Assembly: GCF_002933295.1 (NCBI RefSeq)
Contig: NZ_PSSW01000007.1
Span: 124,001-188,000 of the forward strand
Reading direction: 5' to 3'
DNA length: 64,000 nt
Source of the DNA: Marinobacter flavimaris
GTDB taxonomy: Bacteria > Pseudomonadota > Gammaproteobacteria > Pseudomonadales > Oleiphilaceae
Shown: positions 24,362 to 34,810 of the stretch, piece after piece
Position numbering within the stretch: position 1 is the first letter of the stretch
Layout: the number at the start of each line of letters is the position of its first letter
Notes under the pieces: model-generated
What the model was told of the DNA's origin: nothing
The model's input: only the letters and a program-made list of their open reading frames with translations
Database searches by the model: none
Position numbers and translations under genes: made by a program

Positions 24362-24673
24362 CTTGAATAGCTCACCTTGGGCTGGTGCGGGGAGCCCGAT
24401 ATGGTCGGCCAGGGGTATTTCTCAGTCAATACGGGTTTTTACGGGATCGACTTTGGCCACCACACCCGACATGGATGTTTTCCATTCCCCGGTGGTTTTT
24501 ATACTCAGCAAAACAGGGAGAAAACTTTATAAGTTCCCGCCACGGCTTGCGTAGTGTGCACCCGGGTAAGACCTTTGACTATAAGCCTTTGGTTGAAGGC
24601 CCCGCAAACTTGCGAGGCCTTCCGGGTACTAACCTGATCAGAACAGTATAGCGTCTGTCGCAAATCCTGCTGC
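24362..24673. other. 312-base intergenic region between sdhB and sucA
   Basis: No gene was found. A TATAAA hexamer on the minus strand (24498-24503) could be a -10 for sucA, but no good -35 lies at the right distance. The notable element is the hairpin at 24595-24622. The region probably holds a sucA promoter or mRNA processing signals between the sdh and suc segments. Confidence 0.5.
24595..24622 (-). other. Strong stem-loop without T tract, sdhB-sucA gap
   Basis: GAAGGCC and GGCCTTC are perfect 7-bp arms; inside them CGCA pairs with TGCG after a single C/A mismatch, leaving a 4-base loop. There is no following T run on the minus strand, so an intrinsic terminator is unlikely. It could be a 3-prime-end stabiliser for sdh mRNA, an RNase site, or part of a small RNA. 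Confidence 0.5.
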
Positions 24674-25378
24674 TTAAGTAGCCCTTTGCAGCAGAAGATT
24701 CCGAATGTGGCCGATAGCCCTTGTGGGGTTCAGGCCTTTCGGGCAGACACTTACACAGTTCATGATGCCCCGGCAACGGAATACGCTGAACGGGTCATCA
24801 AGGTTGGCAAGTCGCTCTTCCTGGGCTGTATCCCGGCTGTCAGCCAGGAAACGGTAGGCCTGAAGCAGGCCGGCAGGACCGATAAACTTGTCAGGGTTCC
24901 ACCAGAACGACGGGCAGGACGTGGAGCAGCAGGCACAGAGAATACACTCGTACAGGCCGTCCAGCTTCTGGCGGTCTTCCGGAGACTGCAGCCGCTCGAT
25001 CGCAGGCGCAGGCTTGTCGTTAATCAGGTACGGCATGACCTTTTCGTACTGCTTATAGAAAAGACTCATATCTACAACCAGATCACGAATAACCGGCAGG
25101 CCCGGCAGCGGGCGCAGAACCAGCTTATCGCCCTTCACCACCTGGGAAACAGGCGTGATACAGGCCAGCCCGTTCTTGCCGTTCATGTTCATGCCGTCGG
25201 AGCCACAAACGCCCTCCCGACAGGAACGGCGATAGGCCATTGAAGGATCCCGCTCTTTGACCAGGTTCAGCACGTCAAGAACCATGAGATCCTTGCCTTC
25301 CGGAATTTCGACATCCACGTCCTGCATATAAGGCGCGTTGTCGGTCTCCGGGTTATAACGATAAAGGCTTACCAACAT
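24674..25378 (-). CDS. sdhB: Succinate dehydrogenase iron-sulfur subunit
   Basis: A 234-residue subunit carrying three Fe-S clusters. The 2Fe-2S ligands are in SCREGVCGSDGMNMNGKNGLAC. The 4Fe-4S and 3Fe-4S ligands are in CILCACCSTSCP and CRGIMNCVSVCPKGLNP. It passes electrons from SdhA FAD to ubiquinone bound at the SdhC/D membrane interface. It follows sdhA by 14 bases and ends the sdhCDAB operon. Confidence 0.98.
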   Translation of the reverse strand: MLVSLYRYNPETDNAPYMQDVDVEIPEGKDLMVLDVLNLVKERDPSMAYRRSCREGVCGSDGMNMNGKNGLACITPVSQVVKGDKLVLRPLPGLPVIRDLVVDMSLFYKQYEKVMPYLINDKPAPAIERLQSPEDRQKLDGLYECILCACCSTSCPSFWWNPDKFIGPAGLLQAYRFLADSRDTAQEERLANLDDPFSVFRCRGIMNCVSVCPKGLNPTRAIGHIRNLLLQRAT

Positions 25379-25392
25379 TTTCGGAATCCCCC

Positions 25393-27165
25393 TTAGTAAG
25401 TCCGGACCTTCGGCTCGAACTTGTCCACCGTCTTCGGTGCAAAGTTCACATCACGCTTGCCCACACGCTTTTCCAGCGGGAAGTACATGGAGTGCTTGAG
25501 CCAGTTCTCGTCATCACGCTCGGTGAAATCGTTCCTGGCGTGGGCACCACGGCTTTCCTTACGCTCGAACGCGGAAATCGCTGTGGACAGGGCAACCTCA
25601 TAAAGGTTGTCCAGTTCGAGCGCCTCGATACGAGCAGTGTTAAAGGCGTTGCTGGTATCAGCCAGCTTGGTGTTGCGAACGCGCTCACCAATGGCTTCCA
25701 GCTTCTTGAGACCCTCTTCCATGCTCTTGCCGTCACGGAATACACCGAAGTACAGCTGCATACAGTTCTGAAGATCTTTCCGAACTTCCGCAACACTCTC
25801 GCCTTCGGAGGCGTTGTTCAGGCGGTCAAGCCGCGCCATCGCGCGTTTGATGTCGTCTTCGCTGGCGCCGTCCACTTCAAAGCCGCCACGAAGCTGCTCC
25901 TCGATGTGCAGACCCGCTGCGCGACCGAAGACCACCAGATCCAGCAGAGAGTTACCACCCAGACGGTTGGCACCGTGTACCGATACACAGGCTGCCTCAC
26001 CACAGGCGAACAGTCCGGGGATCGGCTTGTCCTTGCCATTTTCGTCCTGGGTCAGCGCCTGACCACCAACGTTGGTCGGAATACCGCCCATCATGTAGTG
26101 ACAGGTCGGAACAACCGGGATCGGCTCTTTCACCGGATCAACGTGTGCAAAGGTGCGGGACAGCTCACAGATGCCCGGCAAACGCAGGTTCAGAGTTTCT
26201 TCGCCCAGATGATCAAGCTTCAGCAGCACGTGATCCTTGTCGGGACCACAGCCACGACCTTCCAGGATCTCGATAACCATGGCGCGGGCAACAACGTCCC
26301 GGCCCGCCAGGTCTTTCGCGTTCGGCGCATAGCGCTCCATGAAACGCTCGCCCTCGGCGTTGATCAGATAACCACCCTCGCCCCGGCAACCTTCGGTTAC
26401 CAGCGTGCCAGCACCGTAGATGCCGGTCGGATGGAACTGCCACATCTCCATGTCCTGCATCGGGAAACCGGCGCGCAGCGCCATGCCGATACCATCGCCC
26501 GTATTGATCAGGGCGTTTGTTGTGGAGGCGTAGATACGACCCGCGCCACCGGTAGCCAGAACGGTTGCCTTGGACTTGATGTAAGCAACTTCGCCGGTCT
26601 CGACTTCGATGGCGACCACACCAACGACCTCGTCCTTGCTGTTCTTGACGAGATCAACCGCGTACCACTCGTTCAGGAACGTTGTGCCGCCCTTGATGTT
26701 GGCCTGATACAGGGTATGCAGAAGCGCGTGACCGGTACGGTCGGCAGCTGCACAGGTACGAGCTGCCTGAGTCGGGTTATCCGGGCCCTTGGACTGGCCA
26801 CCGAAAGGACGCTGATAGATACGACCCTGCTCGGTACGGGAGAAAGGAAGACCCATGTGCTCAAGCTCGAACACCGCCTGAGGGCCTACAGAACACATGT
26901 ACTCGACGGCATCCTGGTCGGCAATGTAGTCCGAGCCTTTTACCGTGTCATACATGTGCCAGCGCCAGTCGTCGTTCGGATCAGCACTGGCAATAGCACA
27001 GGTAATACCGCCCTGCGCAGAGACCGTATGAGACCGCGTGGGGAAAACCTTGGTGATACACGCGGTATTGACGCCGGATTCGGTCAGCTGAAGCGCGGCA
27101 CGCATGCCGGAGCCGCCGCCACCGATAACAATTGCGTCAAAGGACATGGTCTTGATATTAGCCAT
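25393..27165 (-). CDS. sdhA: Succinate dehydrogenase flavoprotein subunit
   Basis: A 590-residue catalytic subunit. The FAD Rossmann motif is [14 protein letters not shown], the covalent FAD histidine lies in [10 protein letters not shown], and the substrate-site segment is [21 protein letters not shown]. It oxidises succinate to fumarate at the cytoplasmic face of complex II. It starts 3 bases after the sdhD stop, in the conserved C-D-A-B order. A long open frame on the opposite strand here is a composition artefact. Confidence 0.98.
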   Translation of the reverse strand: MANIKTMSFDAIVIGGGGSGMRAALQLTESGVNTACITKVFPTRSHTVSAQGGITCAIASADPNDDWRWHMYDTVKGSDYIADQDAVEYMCSVGPQAVFELEHMGLPFSRTEQGRIYQRPFGGQSKGPDNPTQAARTCAAADRTGHALLHTLYQANIKGGTTFLNEWYAVDLVKNSKDEVVGVVAIEVETGEVAYIKSKATVLATGGAGRIYASTTNALINTGDGIGMALRAGFPMQDMEMWQFHPTGIYGAGTLVTEGCRGEGGYLINAEGERFMERYAPNAKDLAGRDVVARAMVIEILEGRGCGPDKDHVLLKLDHLGEETLNLRLPGICELSRTFAHVDPVKEPIPVVPTCHYMMGGIPTNVGGQALTQDENGKDKPIPGLFACGEAACVSVHGANRLGGNSLLDLVVFGRAAGLHIEEQLRGGFEVDGASEDDIKRAMARLDRLNNASEGESVAEVRKDLQNCMQLYFGVFRDGKSMEEGLKKLEAIGERVRNTKLADTSNAFNTARIEALELDNLYEVALSTAISAFERKESRGAHARNDFTERDDENWLKHSMYFPLEKRVGKRDVNFAPKTVDKFEPKVRTY

Positions 27166-27168
27166 CGA

Positions 27169-27516
27169 TTAAAGCCCCCAAATAATTTGAATACCCCAGA
27201 CGACGTACACAAAAACACCGAGGATAACCACTGCCTGGGCCAGCAACCGTTGTCCAGCGGATTTCATGTAATCCGTTGTAACTGTCCACAACCCGACCCA
27301 TGCATGCCCCGCGATCGACAACAAAGCCAGAAGCGTGAATATCTTCACCCATGCCTGATCGAACAGAGCAGACCAGGTTTGGTAGTCGACGTCGGTGGAG
27401 ATGAAAAAGCCGAGTAAAAACAGCGTGTACAGGGCTAATACGTAGGCCGAAACGCGCTGGATGATCCAATCCTGAATTCCGTTACGACCGATATTCGTGA
27501 CACTGTTCATGCCCAT
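27169..27516 (-). CDS. sdhD: Succinate dehydrogenase membrane anchor SdhD
   Basis: A 115-residue protein with three membrane helices (VSAYVLALYTLFLLGFFIS; ALLSIAGHAWVGLWTVTTDY; AVVILGVFVYVVWGIQIIWG). The His in IAGHAWVG is the expected heme b ligand region, and DYMKSAGQRLLAQ is typical. Starts are possible at 27522 (TTG), 27516 (ATG) and 27510 (ATG). AGGAG lies 7 bases before 27516, which I chose; it overlaps the sdhC stop by 10 bases. Confidence 0.92.
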   Translation of the reverse strand: MGMNSVTNIGRNGIQDWIIQRVSAYVLALYTLFLLGFFISTDVDYQTWSALFDQAWVKIFTLLALLSIAGHAWVGLWTVTTDYMKSAGQRLLAQAVVILGVFVYVVWGIQIIWGL

Positions 27517-27884
27517 ACCCAAACTCCTGCCAAAAGGATGAGAATGACGGAAACCGCAACCGTGATCTTTGATGCCAGGCGGCCGCTTTCCAGCTCTTCA
27601 CCAATGCCCATGTCCATGAACAGGTGCTTGATGCCTGCAACCAGGTGGTACAACAGAGCAGACAAGATGCCCCAGGTAATCAGCTTGGCAAGGAAGCTGT
27701 CCAGCAGTTCACTTACGCGACTGAAGCCCTCTTCCCCGGACAGGGAAAGCTGGAGCCCGTAAAGCATGAACGCAACAGCAACAAACAGGATGATGCCGCT
27801 GATGCGGTGCAATATGGACGTAATGGCTGGCAGCGGAAAATGAAACTTGCCGAGATCGAGATTTACTGGTCGTTTGCTATTCAC
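27507..27884 (-). CDS. sdhC: Succinate dehydrogenase cytochrome b556 subunit SdhC
   Basis: A 125-residue heme b anchor subunit. The frame is open further upstream, but homology begins at VNSKRPVNLDLGKFHFPLPA, so GTG at 27884 is the start; the longer version would give 194 residues, far above the family's ~125. Signature ITSILHRISGIILFVAVAFM carries the quinone-site Ser and Arg. LLYHLVAGIKHLFMDMGIG carries the heme His. Three helices are visible. It is the first gene of sdhCDAB, transcribed from a promoter at 28069-28097. Confidence 0.94.
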   Translation of the reverse strand: MNSKRPVNLDLGKFHFPLPAITSILHRISGIILFVAVAFMLYGLQLSLSGEEGFSRVSELLDSFLAKLITWGILSALLYHLVAGIKHLFMDMGIGEELESGRLASKITVAVSVILILLAGVWVWA

Positions 27885-28068
27885 AGCGCTCTCACACTCT
27901 CTCTTAGTTCCGCGGGACCGGAAAACCGGGTGCGGATGGTTGGTATGTAAGGATCGGCATGCCGCCACGAAACCGGCATACGATTGGCTTGGAAGAGAAG
28001 AAACCTTTTCCACAACCGCCTGTCTAGAAAGCTGCCATAAAAGGTTTATCCCCGATTCCGGGCTAGGG

Positions 28069-28097
28069 ATTATAAGGAGTACCCTAACCAATTACAA
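28069..28097 (-). promoter_or_regulatory. Sigma-70 promoter for sdhCDAB
   Basis: Minus strand: -35 TTGTAA (28097-28092), a 17-base spacer and a perfect -10 TATAAT (28074-28069). It lies about 185 bases upstream of the sdhC GTG. Confidence 0.6.
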
Positions 28098-28247
28098 ACG
28101 TGCAACGTCGCTCAGGCCGCGTATTTCAGGGGGTTAAGCCAGCTATAAGGAGGATTGACAAATCCTTTTCCTGCCCGAATCCGTTGTCATTCGGGATATC
28201 CCTGATTTACAGCCAATGTCAAATTATGGGTTTTCCCGACTCTTCCA

Positions 28248-28275
28248 TTGACAAAAAAAGCCAACGCCCTATATT
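28248..28275 (+). promoter_or_regulatory. Sigma-70 promoter for gltA
   Basis: A perfect -35 TTGACA (28248-28253), a 16-base spacer and -10 TATATT (28270-28275). Transcription would start near 28282, giving an ~80-base leader. Confidence 0.7.
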
Positions 28276-28362
28276 TTGCCGCCAGTTTTGCGATAATACG
28301 CGCCTTCTAGCGCATCTATAACTGTAGATAAAGCTGTCAAAGCTGATAAATAGGAGAGCACC

Positions 28363-29637
28363 ATGACCGACAGGAAAGCCACGCTCTCGGTGGGGGACAA
28401 GTCCATTGAGCTACCGGTTTATTCAGGCACCGTCGGCCCTGACGTTATCGACGTACGAGGCCTAGTCCAGGAAGGCGTTTTCACATACGATCCCGGATTC
28501 GTATCCACAGCAGCCTGCGAATCGGCCATTACCTACATCGACGGAGCAAACGGCGTTCTCCTGCACCGCGGCTACCCGATTGAGCAGCTGGCCGAACATT
28601 CTGACTACCTTGAAGTATGCTACCTCCTCCTTCACGGCGAACTCCCGAGCGCCGAGGAAAACCAGAAGTTCCACGACACCATCAAAAACCACACCATGCT
28701 CCACGACCAGATGCGGAACTTCTTCCAGGGTTTCCGTCGTGATGCACACCCGATGGCGATCATGTGTGGTGTGGTCGGCGCTCTGTCCGCCTTCTACCAC
28801 GGCGAGATGGACGTTGCCAGCCAGGAGCAGCGGGAAATTACCGCGCATCGCCTGATTGCAAAGATGCCGACCATTGCCGCCTGGTGTTACAAGTATGCCA
28901 TTGGCCAACCTTTCATTTATCCGCGCAATGACCTCTCGTACTCCGAGAACTTCCTGCAGATGATGTTTGGCGTTCCTTGCGAGGAGTACAAGCCGAACCC
29001 GATCCTGGCCAAGGCCATGGACAAGATTTTCATCCTGCACGCGGATCATGAACAGAACGCCTCAACGTCTACGGTGCGCCTGGCCGGCTCTACCGGCGCC
29101 AACCCCTACGCCTGCATTGCCTCCGGCATCGCGGCTCTGTGGGGACCCGCTCACGGCGGCGCCAACGAAGCGGTTCTGGACATGCTGGCCGAGATCGGCG
29201 ACGAATCCAACATCGAGAAATTCATTGCCAAGGCCAAGGACAAAGACGATCCGTTCCGCCTGATGGGCTTCGGCCACCGGGTATACAAGAATTTCGACCC
29301 GCGCGCCAAAGTAATGGCTGAAACTGCCCACGAAGTGCTGACCGAGCTGGGCCTGGAAAACGACCCGCTGCTGAAGATCGCCCAGCGTCTCGAGAAGATC
29401 GCACTGGAAGACGAATACTTCGTCAAGCGCAAGCTCTACCCCAACGTGGATTTCTATTCCGGCCTGATCCTCAAGGCAATCGGAATCCCGACTTCGATGT
29501 TCACCGTTATCTTCGCTCTGTCGCGTACCATTGGCTGGTTCTCGCACTGGAACGAAATGGTAAGCGGCGACTATCGCATCGGCCGTCCGCGTCAGCTCTA
29601 CACCGGCTCGGATTCCCGGGATTATCCGGCGAAATAA
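28363..29637 (+). CDS. gltA: Citrate synthase
   Basis: A 424-residue type II (hexameric, NADH-sensitive class) citrate synthase that condenses acetyl-CoA with oxaloacetate. The catalytic histidines and Asp lie in the expected segments: [35 protein letters not shown] and the later VDFYSGLIL. The [14 protein letters not shown] segment binds substrate. The ATG follows a clear ATAGGAGAG ribosome-binding site. It is divergent from sdhCDAB, as in many gammaproteobacteria, and is followed by an intrinsic terminator. Confidence 0.98.
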   Translation: MTDRKATLSVGDKSIELPVYSGTVGPDVIDVRGLVQEGVFTYDPGFVSTAACESAITYIDGANGVLLHRGYPIEQLAEHSDYLEVCYLLLHGELPSAEENQKFHDTIKNHTMLHDQMRNFFQGFRRDAHPMAIMCGVVGALSAFYHGEMDVASQEQREITAHRLIAKMPTIAAWCYKYAIGQPFIYPRNDLSYSENFLQMMFGVPCEEYKPNPILAKAMDKIFILHADHEQNASTSTVRLAGSTGANPYACIASGIAALWGPAHGGANEAVLDMLAEIGDESNIEKFIAKAKDKDDPFRLMGFGHRVYKNFDPRAKVMAETAHEVLTELGLENDPLLKIAQRLEKIALEDEYFVKRKLYPNVDFYSGLILKAIGIPTSMFTVIFALSRTIGWFSHWNEMVSGDYRIGRPRQLYTGSDSRDYPAK

Positions 29638-29662
29638 GTCTGACTTGCCGGGTAAAGCACGT

Positions 29663-29690
29663 AAAGGCCGCTGATTCAGCGGCCTTTTTT
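29663..29690 (+). terminator. Rho-independent terminator after gltA
   Basis: aaaggccgctga / tcagcggccttt form a 12-bp stem, and six T end the element 25-53 bases after the gltA stop. Confidence 0.92.
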
Positions 29691-29753
29691 ATTGCGTGCT
29701 GCCCTGCCCTAATGTGCTAAGTTAACCCGATAAAAACATAAGAGGAGAAAGCG

Positions 29754-30626
29754 ATGACTAAAGCAGCATTTATTGGCCTGGGCGTAATGGGTTACCCGAT
29801 GGCCGGCCACCTGGCGAAGGCAGGGCTCGACGTCAGGGTCTGGAACCGGACCAATGCCAAAGCCGAGCAGTGGGCAAGCGAATACTCGGGAACCAGCTGC
29901 ACCACCATTGGTGAGGCCGTGAGGGGCGCGGATATTGTTTTGACCTGTGTTGGGGCCGATACCGACCTTATGGCCGTTTACGAGGGTGATGAAGGTATTC
30001 TCGCCAACGCCCCTGAAGGCGCTGTGCTGGTCGATCACACTACGGCTTCTGCCGGCATTGCCGAGTATCTCGCTGAAGCTGCCAGTAAAAACAACATGGG
30101 ATTTGTGGACGCGCCTGTATCCGGCGGCCAGCAAGGCGCTGAAAACGGCAAACTGACCATCATGTGCGGCGGCTCGGAACAGGACTATGCGAAAGCCGAG
30201 CCGGTTATGGAGCACTATGCGCGGGCACTCAATCGAATGGGCCCGGCTGGCAGTGGCCAGAAAACCAAGATGGTGAACCAGATCGCGATTGCCGGTCTCG
30301 TCCAGGGGCTTTCAGAGGCCCTGCACTTTGCCGAGCAGGCTGAACTGGATGTGGCGAAAGTGGTGGACGTGATTTCAAAAGGCGCAGCCCAATCCTGGCA
30401 AATGGAAAACCGCTCGGGAACCATGATTGCAGGAGAGTTCGAACACGGCTTCGCCGTTGACTGGATGCGCAAGGACCTCGGGATTTGCCTTGAGGAGGCG
30501 AGAAAAGTGAATGCGTCTCTGCCGGTGACCGCACTGGTCGATCAATTCTATGCGGATGTCCAGTCGATGGGCGGTAAACGGTGGGATACCTCATCTCTCA
30601 TACAGAGACTGAGGAAATTCCGCTAA
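29754..30626 (+). CDS. NAD(P)-dependent beta-hydroxyacid dehydrogenase (HIBADH family)
   Basis: A 290-residue two-domain enzyme. The Rossmann motif is FIGLGVMGYPMAGHLAKAG, the substrate-site motif DAPVSGGQQGAENGKLTIMCGG, and the catalytic Lys lies in the GSGQKTKMVNQIAIAG segment. The C-terminal helical domain contains AVDWMRKDLGICLEEARKVN. The family includes 3-hydroxyisobutyrate, tartronate semialdehyde and glyoxylate/succinic semialdehyde reductases. The substrate cannot be told from sequence, and no valine-degradation neighbour helps. A strong AGAGGAGAAAGCG precedes the ATG. It is a single gene, convergent with topA. Confidence 0.88.
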   Translation: MTKAAFIGLGVMGYPMAGHLAKAGLDVRVWNRTNAKAEQWASEYSGTSCTTIGEAVRGADIVLTCVGADTDLMAVYEGDEGILANAPEGAVLVDHTTASAGIAEYLAEAASKNNMGFVDAPVSGGQQGAENGKLTIMCGGSEQDYAKAEPVMEHYARALNRMGPAGSGQKTKMVNQIAIAGLVQGLSEALHFAEQAELDVAKVVDVISKGAAQSWQMENRSGTMIAGEFEHGFAVDWMRKDLGICLEEARKVNASLPVTALVDQFYADVQSMGGKRWDTSSLIQRLRKFR

Positions 30627-30636
30627 GGTATTGAAT

Positions 30637-30673
30637 CCGGGGTCGTTTGACGGCAATCAGCCCACGACCCCGG
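30637..30673. terminator. Hairpin between convergent genes (dehydrogenase and topA)
   Basis: The 10-bp arms ccggggtcgt and acgaccccgg match perfectly around a 17-base loop. It lies between two stops facing each other. There is no adjacent T tract on either side, so the termination role is inferred from position. Confidence 0.5.
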
Positions 30674-30686
30674 AAACCAGTAGACG

Positions 30687-33329
30687 TTACTTTTTCTTGT
30701 CCTGTGGTTGCCACTTACCGTTCACATACCACGCAGACCAGCCCGTCGCCTTGCCATCCTTTTCAGACATGACGTACTGCTCCTTGCTCTTACGGCTGTA
30801 GCGAATCACCGTCGGATTACCCTCGGGGTCACGCTCGGGCGCATCCATCAGGTAATCGTACTTCGGATCAATCTCCTTGCGGTGCGGTTTAATCTCCATC
30901 ACCAGCGGTGGCCGCGTTTCCCGGTTTTTCGGGAATTTGCTGGCAGCCAGGAACAAACCGGACGCACCGTCCCTGAGAACGTAAGTATCATCGACTTTCT
31001 GACATTGGAGCTCGGGCATTGGCACCGGGTCCATTTTGGGCGGAGCGGGCTCGCCATTTTTCAGCAACTTGCGGGTATTCTTGCACTCGGCATTGGTGCA
31101 TCCGAAATACTTGCCAAAACGCCCGGTTTTAAGCTGCATCTCGGAGCCACACTTATCGCACTCAAGAGTCGGCCCATCGTAGCCCTTGATGCGGAACGTG
31201 CCCTTTTCTACCTCGTAGCCAGAGCAATCCGGATTGTTACCGCAAACATGCAGCTTGCGGGTTTCGTCCACCAGGTAGCTGTCCATGGCGGTGCCACACT
31301 TGGGGCAGCGACGTTTCTTGCGCAGCAGACGGGTTTCGCCCTCACCCTCGACGTCATCGTCGGCGCTGACAACCTCATCACCGGACACGAGGTTAATGGT
31401 AGTCTTGCAACGCTCTTTCGGTGGCAAGGAATAGCCAGAGCAACCCAGGAAAACACCAGTGCTGGCAACCCGGATCTGCATGTTCCGGCCACAGCTCGGG
31501 CATGGAATGTCCGTTTCAGTCGGCGTGTTGGCCCTCATGCCGCCGTCTTCACCACTCTCGGCTTTTTCCAGCTGCTGCCGGAACCGACCGTAAAAGTCAT
31601 TCAGGACTTTCTTCCACTCGACATCGCCCTCGGCAATCTCGTCGAGCTCATCTTCCATCCTCGCGGTGAAATCGAAGTCCATCAGGTTCGGAAAAGATTC
31701 CGACAGGCGCTCGGTAACGATCTCACCCATCTTCTCGGCGTAGAACCGACGGTTCTGCAGCCTCACATATCCGCGATCCTGAATCGTGGAAATAATCGAT
31801 GCGTAGGTCGACGGACGGCCAATGCCCTGCTTTTCGAGCTCTTTGACCAGGCTGGCCTCGGTGTACCTGGGCGCCGGCTTGGTAAAGTGCTGCGTAGGAT
31901 CCAGTTTCTTGAGATCCAGCACTTCATCCACCTTAATGTCAGGCAGAGCAATGTCTTCATCTTTCTTCGCGGCCTGGGGCGCCGCCTTCAGGAAGCCATC
32001 GAATTTGATGATCCGACCCCGGGTACGGAGTTCATAATCGCCGTTGGCCACCACGATGGACGTACTCAGGAATTCGGCGTCGGACATCTGACAGGCAATA
32101 AACTGACGCCATATGAGGTCGTAGAGCTTCTCGGCATCCTTCTCAAGGCCACTGATATCCGCCGGACGACGGCTGACTTCGGTTGGGCGAATGGCCTCGT
32201 GCGCCTCCTGGGCGCCCTCTTTGCTGCCGTAGACACGGGGCTTTTCGGGCCGGTATTTGTCGCCGAACTGCTTTTCGATGTACGCACGGCAACTGTTGAT
32301 CGCATCCTGACTCAGATTGGTCGAGTCCGTACGCATGTAGGTAATGAAACCGGCCTCATAAAGACGCTGGGCCAGCATCATCGTCTTCTTGACGCTGAAC
32401 CCCATCCGGTTACTGGCAGCCTGCTGCAGCGTAGACGTAATAAACGGCGCGGACGGCCGCGAACGGGTCGGCTTGTCTTCCCGCTTGGCAACCTTGAACG
32501 TACCCGCCTTCAGCCGGCTGACGTGGTCACTGCTCTGCTGCTCATTGACCGGACGATAGGGCTTGTCCTCGTGGCGAGTCACCTCGAAACGAACCGGTTG
32601 ATCGGCCTTGGCAGACGCCAGATCGGCGTGCAACTGCCAGAACTCCTCCGGAACGAACTTCCGAATTTCACGTTCACGCTCGACTATCAGCCGCACCGCA
32701 ACGGATTGAACACGGCCGGCGGAGAGGCCGCGGGCAAGTTTGGCCCAAAGCAGGGGCGACACCATATAGCCAACAACCCGGTCGAGGAAGCGACGGGCCT
32801 GCTGTGCGTTAACCCGGTTATTGTCGAGAGTGCCTGGATCCTTGAACGCTTCCTGAATCGCACGCTTGGTGATTTCGTTGAACACCACGCGCCGGTACTT
32901 CTCTGGTTCGCCACCAATGGTCTGCTGAAGGTGCCAGGCGATAGCCTCCCCTTCACGGTCCAAATCCGTTGCCAGATAGATATGGTCAGCTGATTTGGCC
33001 AAACGCTTGAGTTCGCTGACCACCTTCTCTTTGCCGGGAAGGATCTCGTAACGGGCACTCCAATCCTGGTCCGGGTCGACACCCATCCGGGCAACTAGCT
33101 GCTCGCGGGACTTGCGCTTTTTATGAACCGCCTTCTCTTCAGGGCTCATCTTCCGGGTGATAGCAGCCTGCTTGGCACGCTCTTTGGGATCGGACTGGGA
33201 TCCGCTGCCACTGACGGGAAGATCACGAATGTGCCCGACGCTCGATTTGACGATGAAGTCAGAGCCCAGGTACTTGTTGATGGTCTTCGCTTTCGCTGGT
33301 GACTCGACAATTACGAGACTTTTACCCAT
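30687..33329 (-). CDS. topA: DNA topoisomerase I
   Basis: An 880-residue type IA topoisomerase that relaxes negative supercoils. The Toprim domain opens with [20 protein letters not shown] and includes [18 protein letters not shown]. The active-site Tyr is in [13 protein letters not shown]. The C-terminus carries three zinc-ribbon modules ([37 protein letters not shown]...; [21 protein letters not shown]) and a basic tail. I chose the ATG at 33329, where homology begins, rather than the in-frame start 12 codons upstream. Confidence 0.97.
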   Translation of the reverse strand: MGKSLVIVESPAKAKTINKYLGSDFIVKSSVGHIRDLPVSGSGSQSDPKERAKQAAITRKMSPEEKAVHKKRKSREQLVARMGVDPDQDWSARYEILPGKEKVVSELKRLAKSADHIYLATDLDREGEAIAWHLQQTIGGEPEKYRRVVFNEITKRAIQEAFKDPGTLDNNRVNAQQARRFLDRVVGYMVSPLLWAKLARGLSAGRVQSVAVRLIVEREREIRKFVPEEFWQLHADLASAKADQPVRFEVTRHEDKPYRPVNEQQSSDHVSRLKAGTFKVAKREDKPTRSRPSAPFITSTLQQAASNRMGFSVKKTMMLAQRLYEAGFITYMRTDSTNLSQDAINSCRAYIEKQFGDKYRPEKPRVYGSKEGAQEAHEAIRPTEVSRRPADISGLEKDAEKLYDLIWRQFIACQMSDAEFLSTSIVVANGDYELRTRGRIIKFDGFLKAAPQAAKKDEDIALPDIKVDEVLDLKKLDPTQHFTKPAPRYTEASLVKELEKQGIGRPSTYASIISTIQDRGYVRLQNRRFYAEKMGEIVTERLSESFPNLMDFDFTARMEDELDEIAEGDVEWKKVLNDFYGRFRQQLEKAESGEDGGMRANTPTETDIPCPSCGRNMQIRVASTGVFLGCSGYSLPPKERCKTTINLVSGDEVVSADDDVEGEGETRLLRKKRRCPKCGTAMDSYLVDETRKLHVCGNNPDCSGYEVEKGTFRIKGYDGPTLECDKCGSEMQLKTGRFGKYFGCTNAECKNTRKLLKNGEPAPPKMDPVPMPELQCQKVDDTYVLRDGASGLFLAASKFPKNRETRPPLVMEIKPHRKEIDPKYDYLMDAPERDPEGNPTVIRYSRKSKEQYVMSEKDGKATGWSAWYVNGKWQPQDKKK

Positions 33330-33431
33330 ATCGGAGTTCTGTATCCTTGGCGATAAATCGGTCAATAAATCAGCAAACCGTAAACTCGCTGTAAAATCAG
33401 TCGGCTAGAAAACACAAATACGCCGCTATTT

Positions 33432-33460
33432 TGTATAGGCTCACTGTTTTACAGGGTCAA
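33432..33460 (-). promoter_or_regulatory. Candidate topA promoter
   Basis: Minus strand: TTGACC (33460-33455), a 17-base spacer and TATACA (33437-33432). It lies just over 100 bases upstream of the topA ATG in an otherwise empty 272-base gap. Confidence 0.5.
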
Positions 33461-33545
33461 GAATAGCAAGACAACCCATTCTTTGGTTTCAATCCTGCTT
33501 TTTTTCACATTCGGGAACCCTGTTGGGCCCGCCTGCTGAAACAGA

Positions 33546-33569
33546 AAGGCCCGGCATTTGCCGGGCCTT
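33546..33569 (-). terminator. Terminator after fadA
   Basis: Minus strand: aaggcccggc and gccgggcctt form a perfect 10-bp stem with a 4-base loop, followed by the T-rich TTCTGTTTC. It lies 32 bases after the fadA stop and ends the fadBA operon. Confidence 0.82.
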
Positions 33570-33601
33570 CTGAAACCGCGAAATGCAATCCGGTTACTGG
33601 A

Positions 33602-34804
<1,203 letters not shown>

Positions 34805-34810
34805 TCAGGG

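Larger units (their letters stand above)
27885..28362. other. 478-base divergent regulatory region between sdhC and gltA
   Basis: No gene was found. The region holds a promoter for each side (annotated separately) and a 7-bp stem-loop, CCCGAAT/ATTCGGG, at 28174-28195. The sdhC leader is about 175 bases and the gltA leader about 80. The long spacing leaves room for transcription factor sites controlling the TCA block; no recognisable box was found. Confidence 0.7.

Noticed and set aside
24498..24503. TATAAA as a definite sucA promoter
   Set aside because: No -35 element at a suitable distance; kept only as a possibility in the intergenic note.
27885..28091. N-terminal extension of SdhC by 69 residues
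   Set aside because: The extra residues are not hydrophobic or conserved, would run over the promoter, and would exceed the family length by half.
28155..28160. A second TTGACA after an AAGGAGG sequence in the sdhC-gltA gap
   Set aside because: No -10 at 16-18 bases, and no start codon correctly spaced from the AAGGAGG; likely chance.
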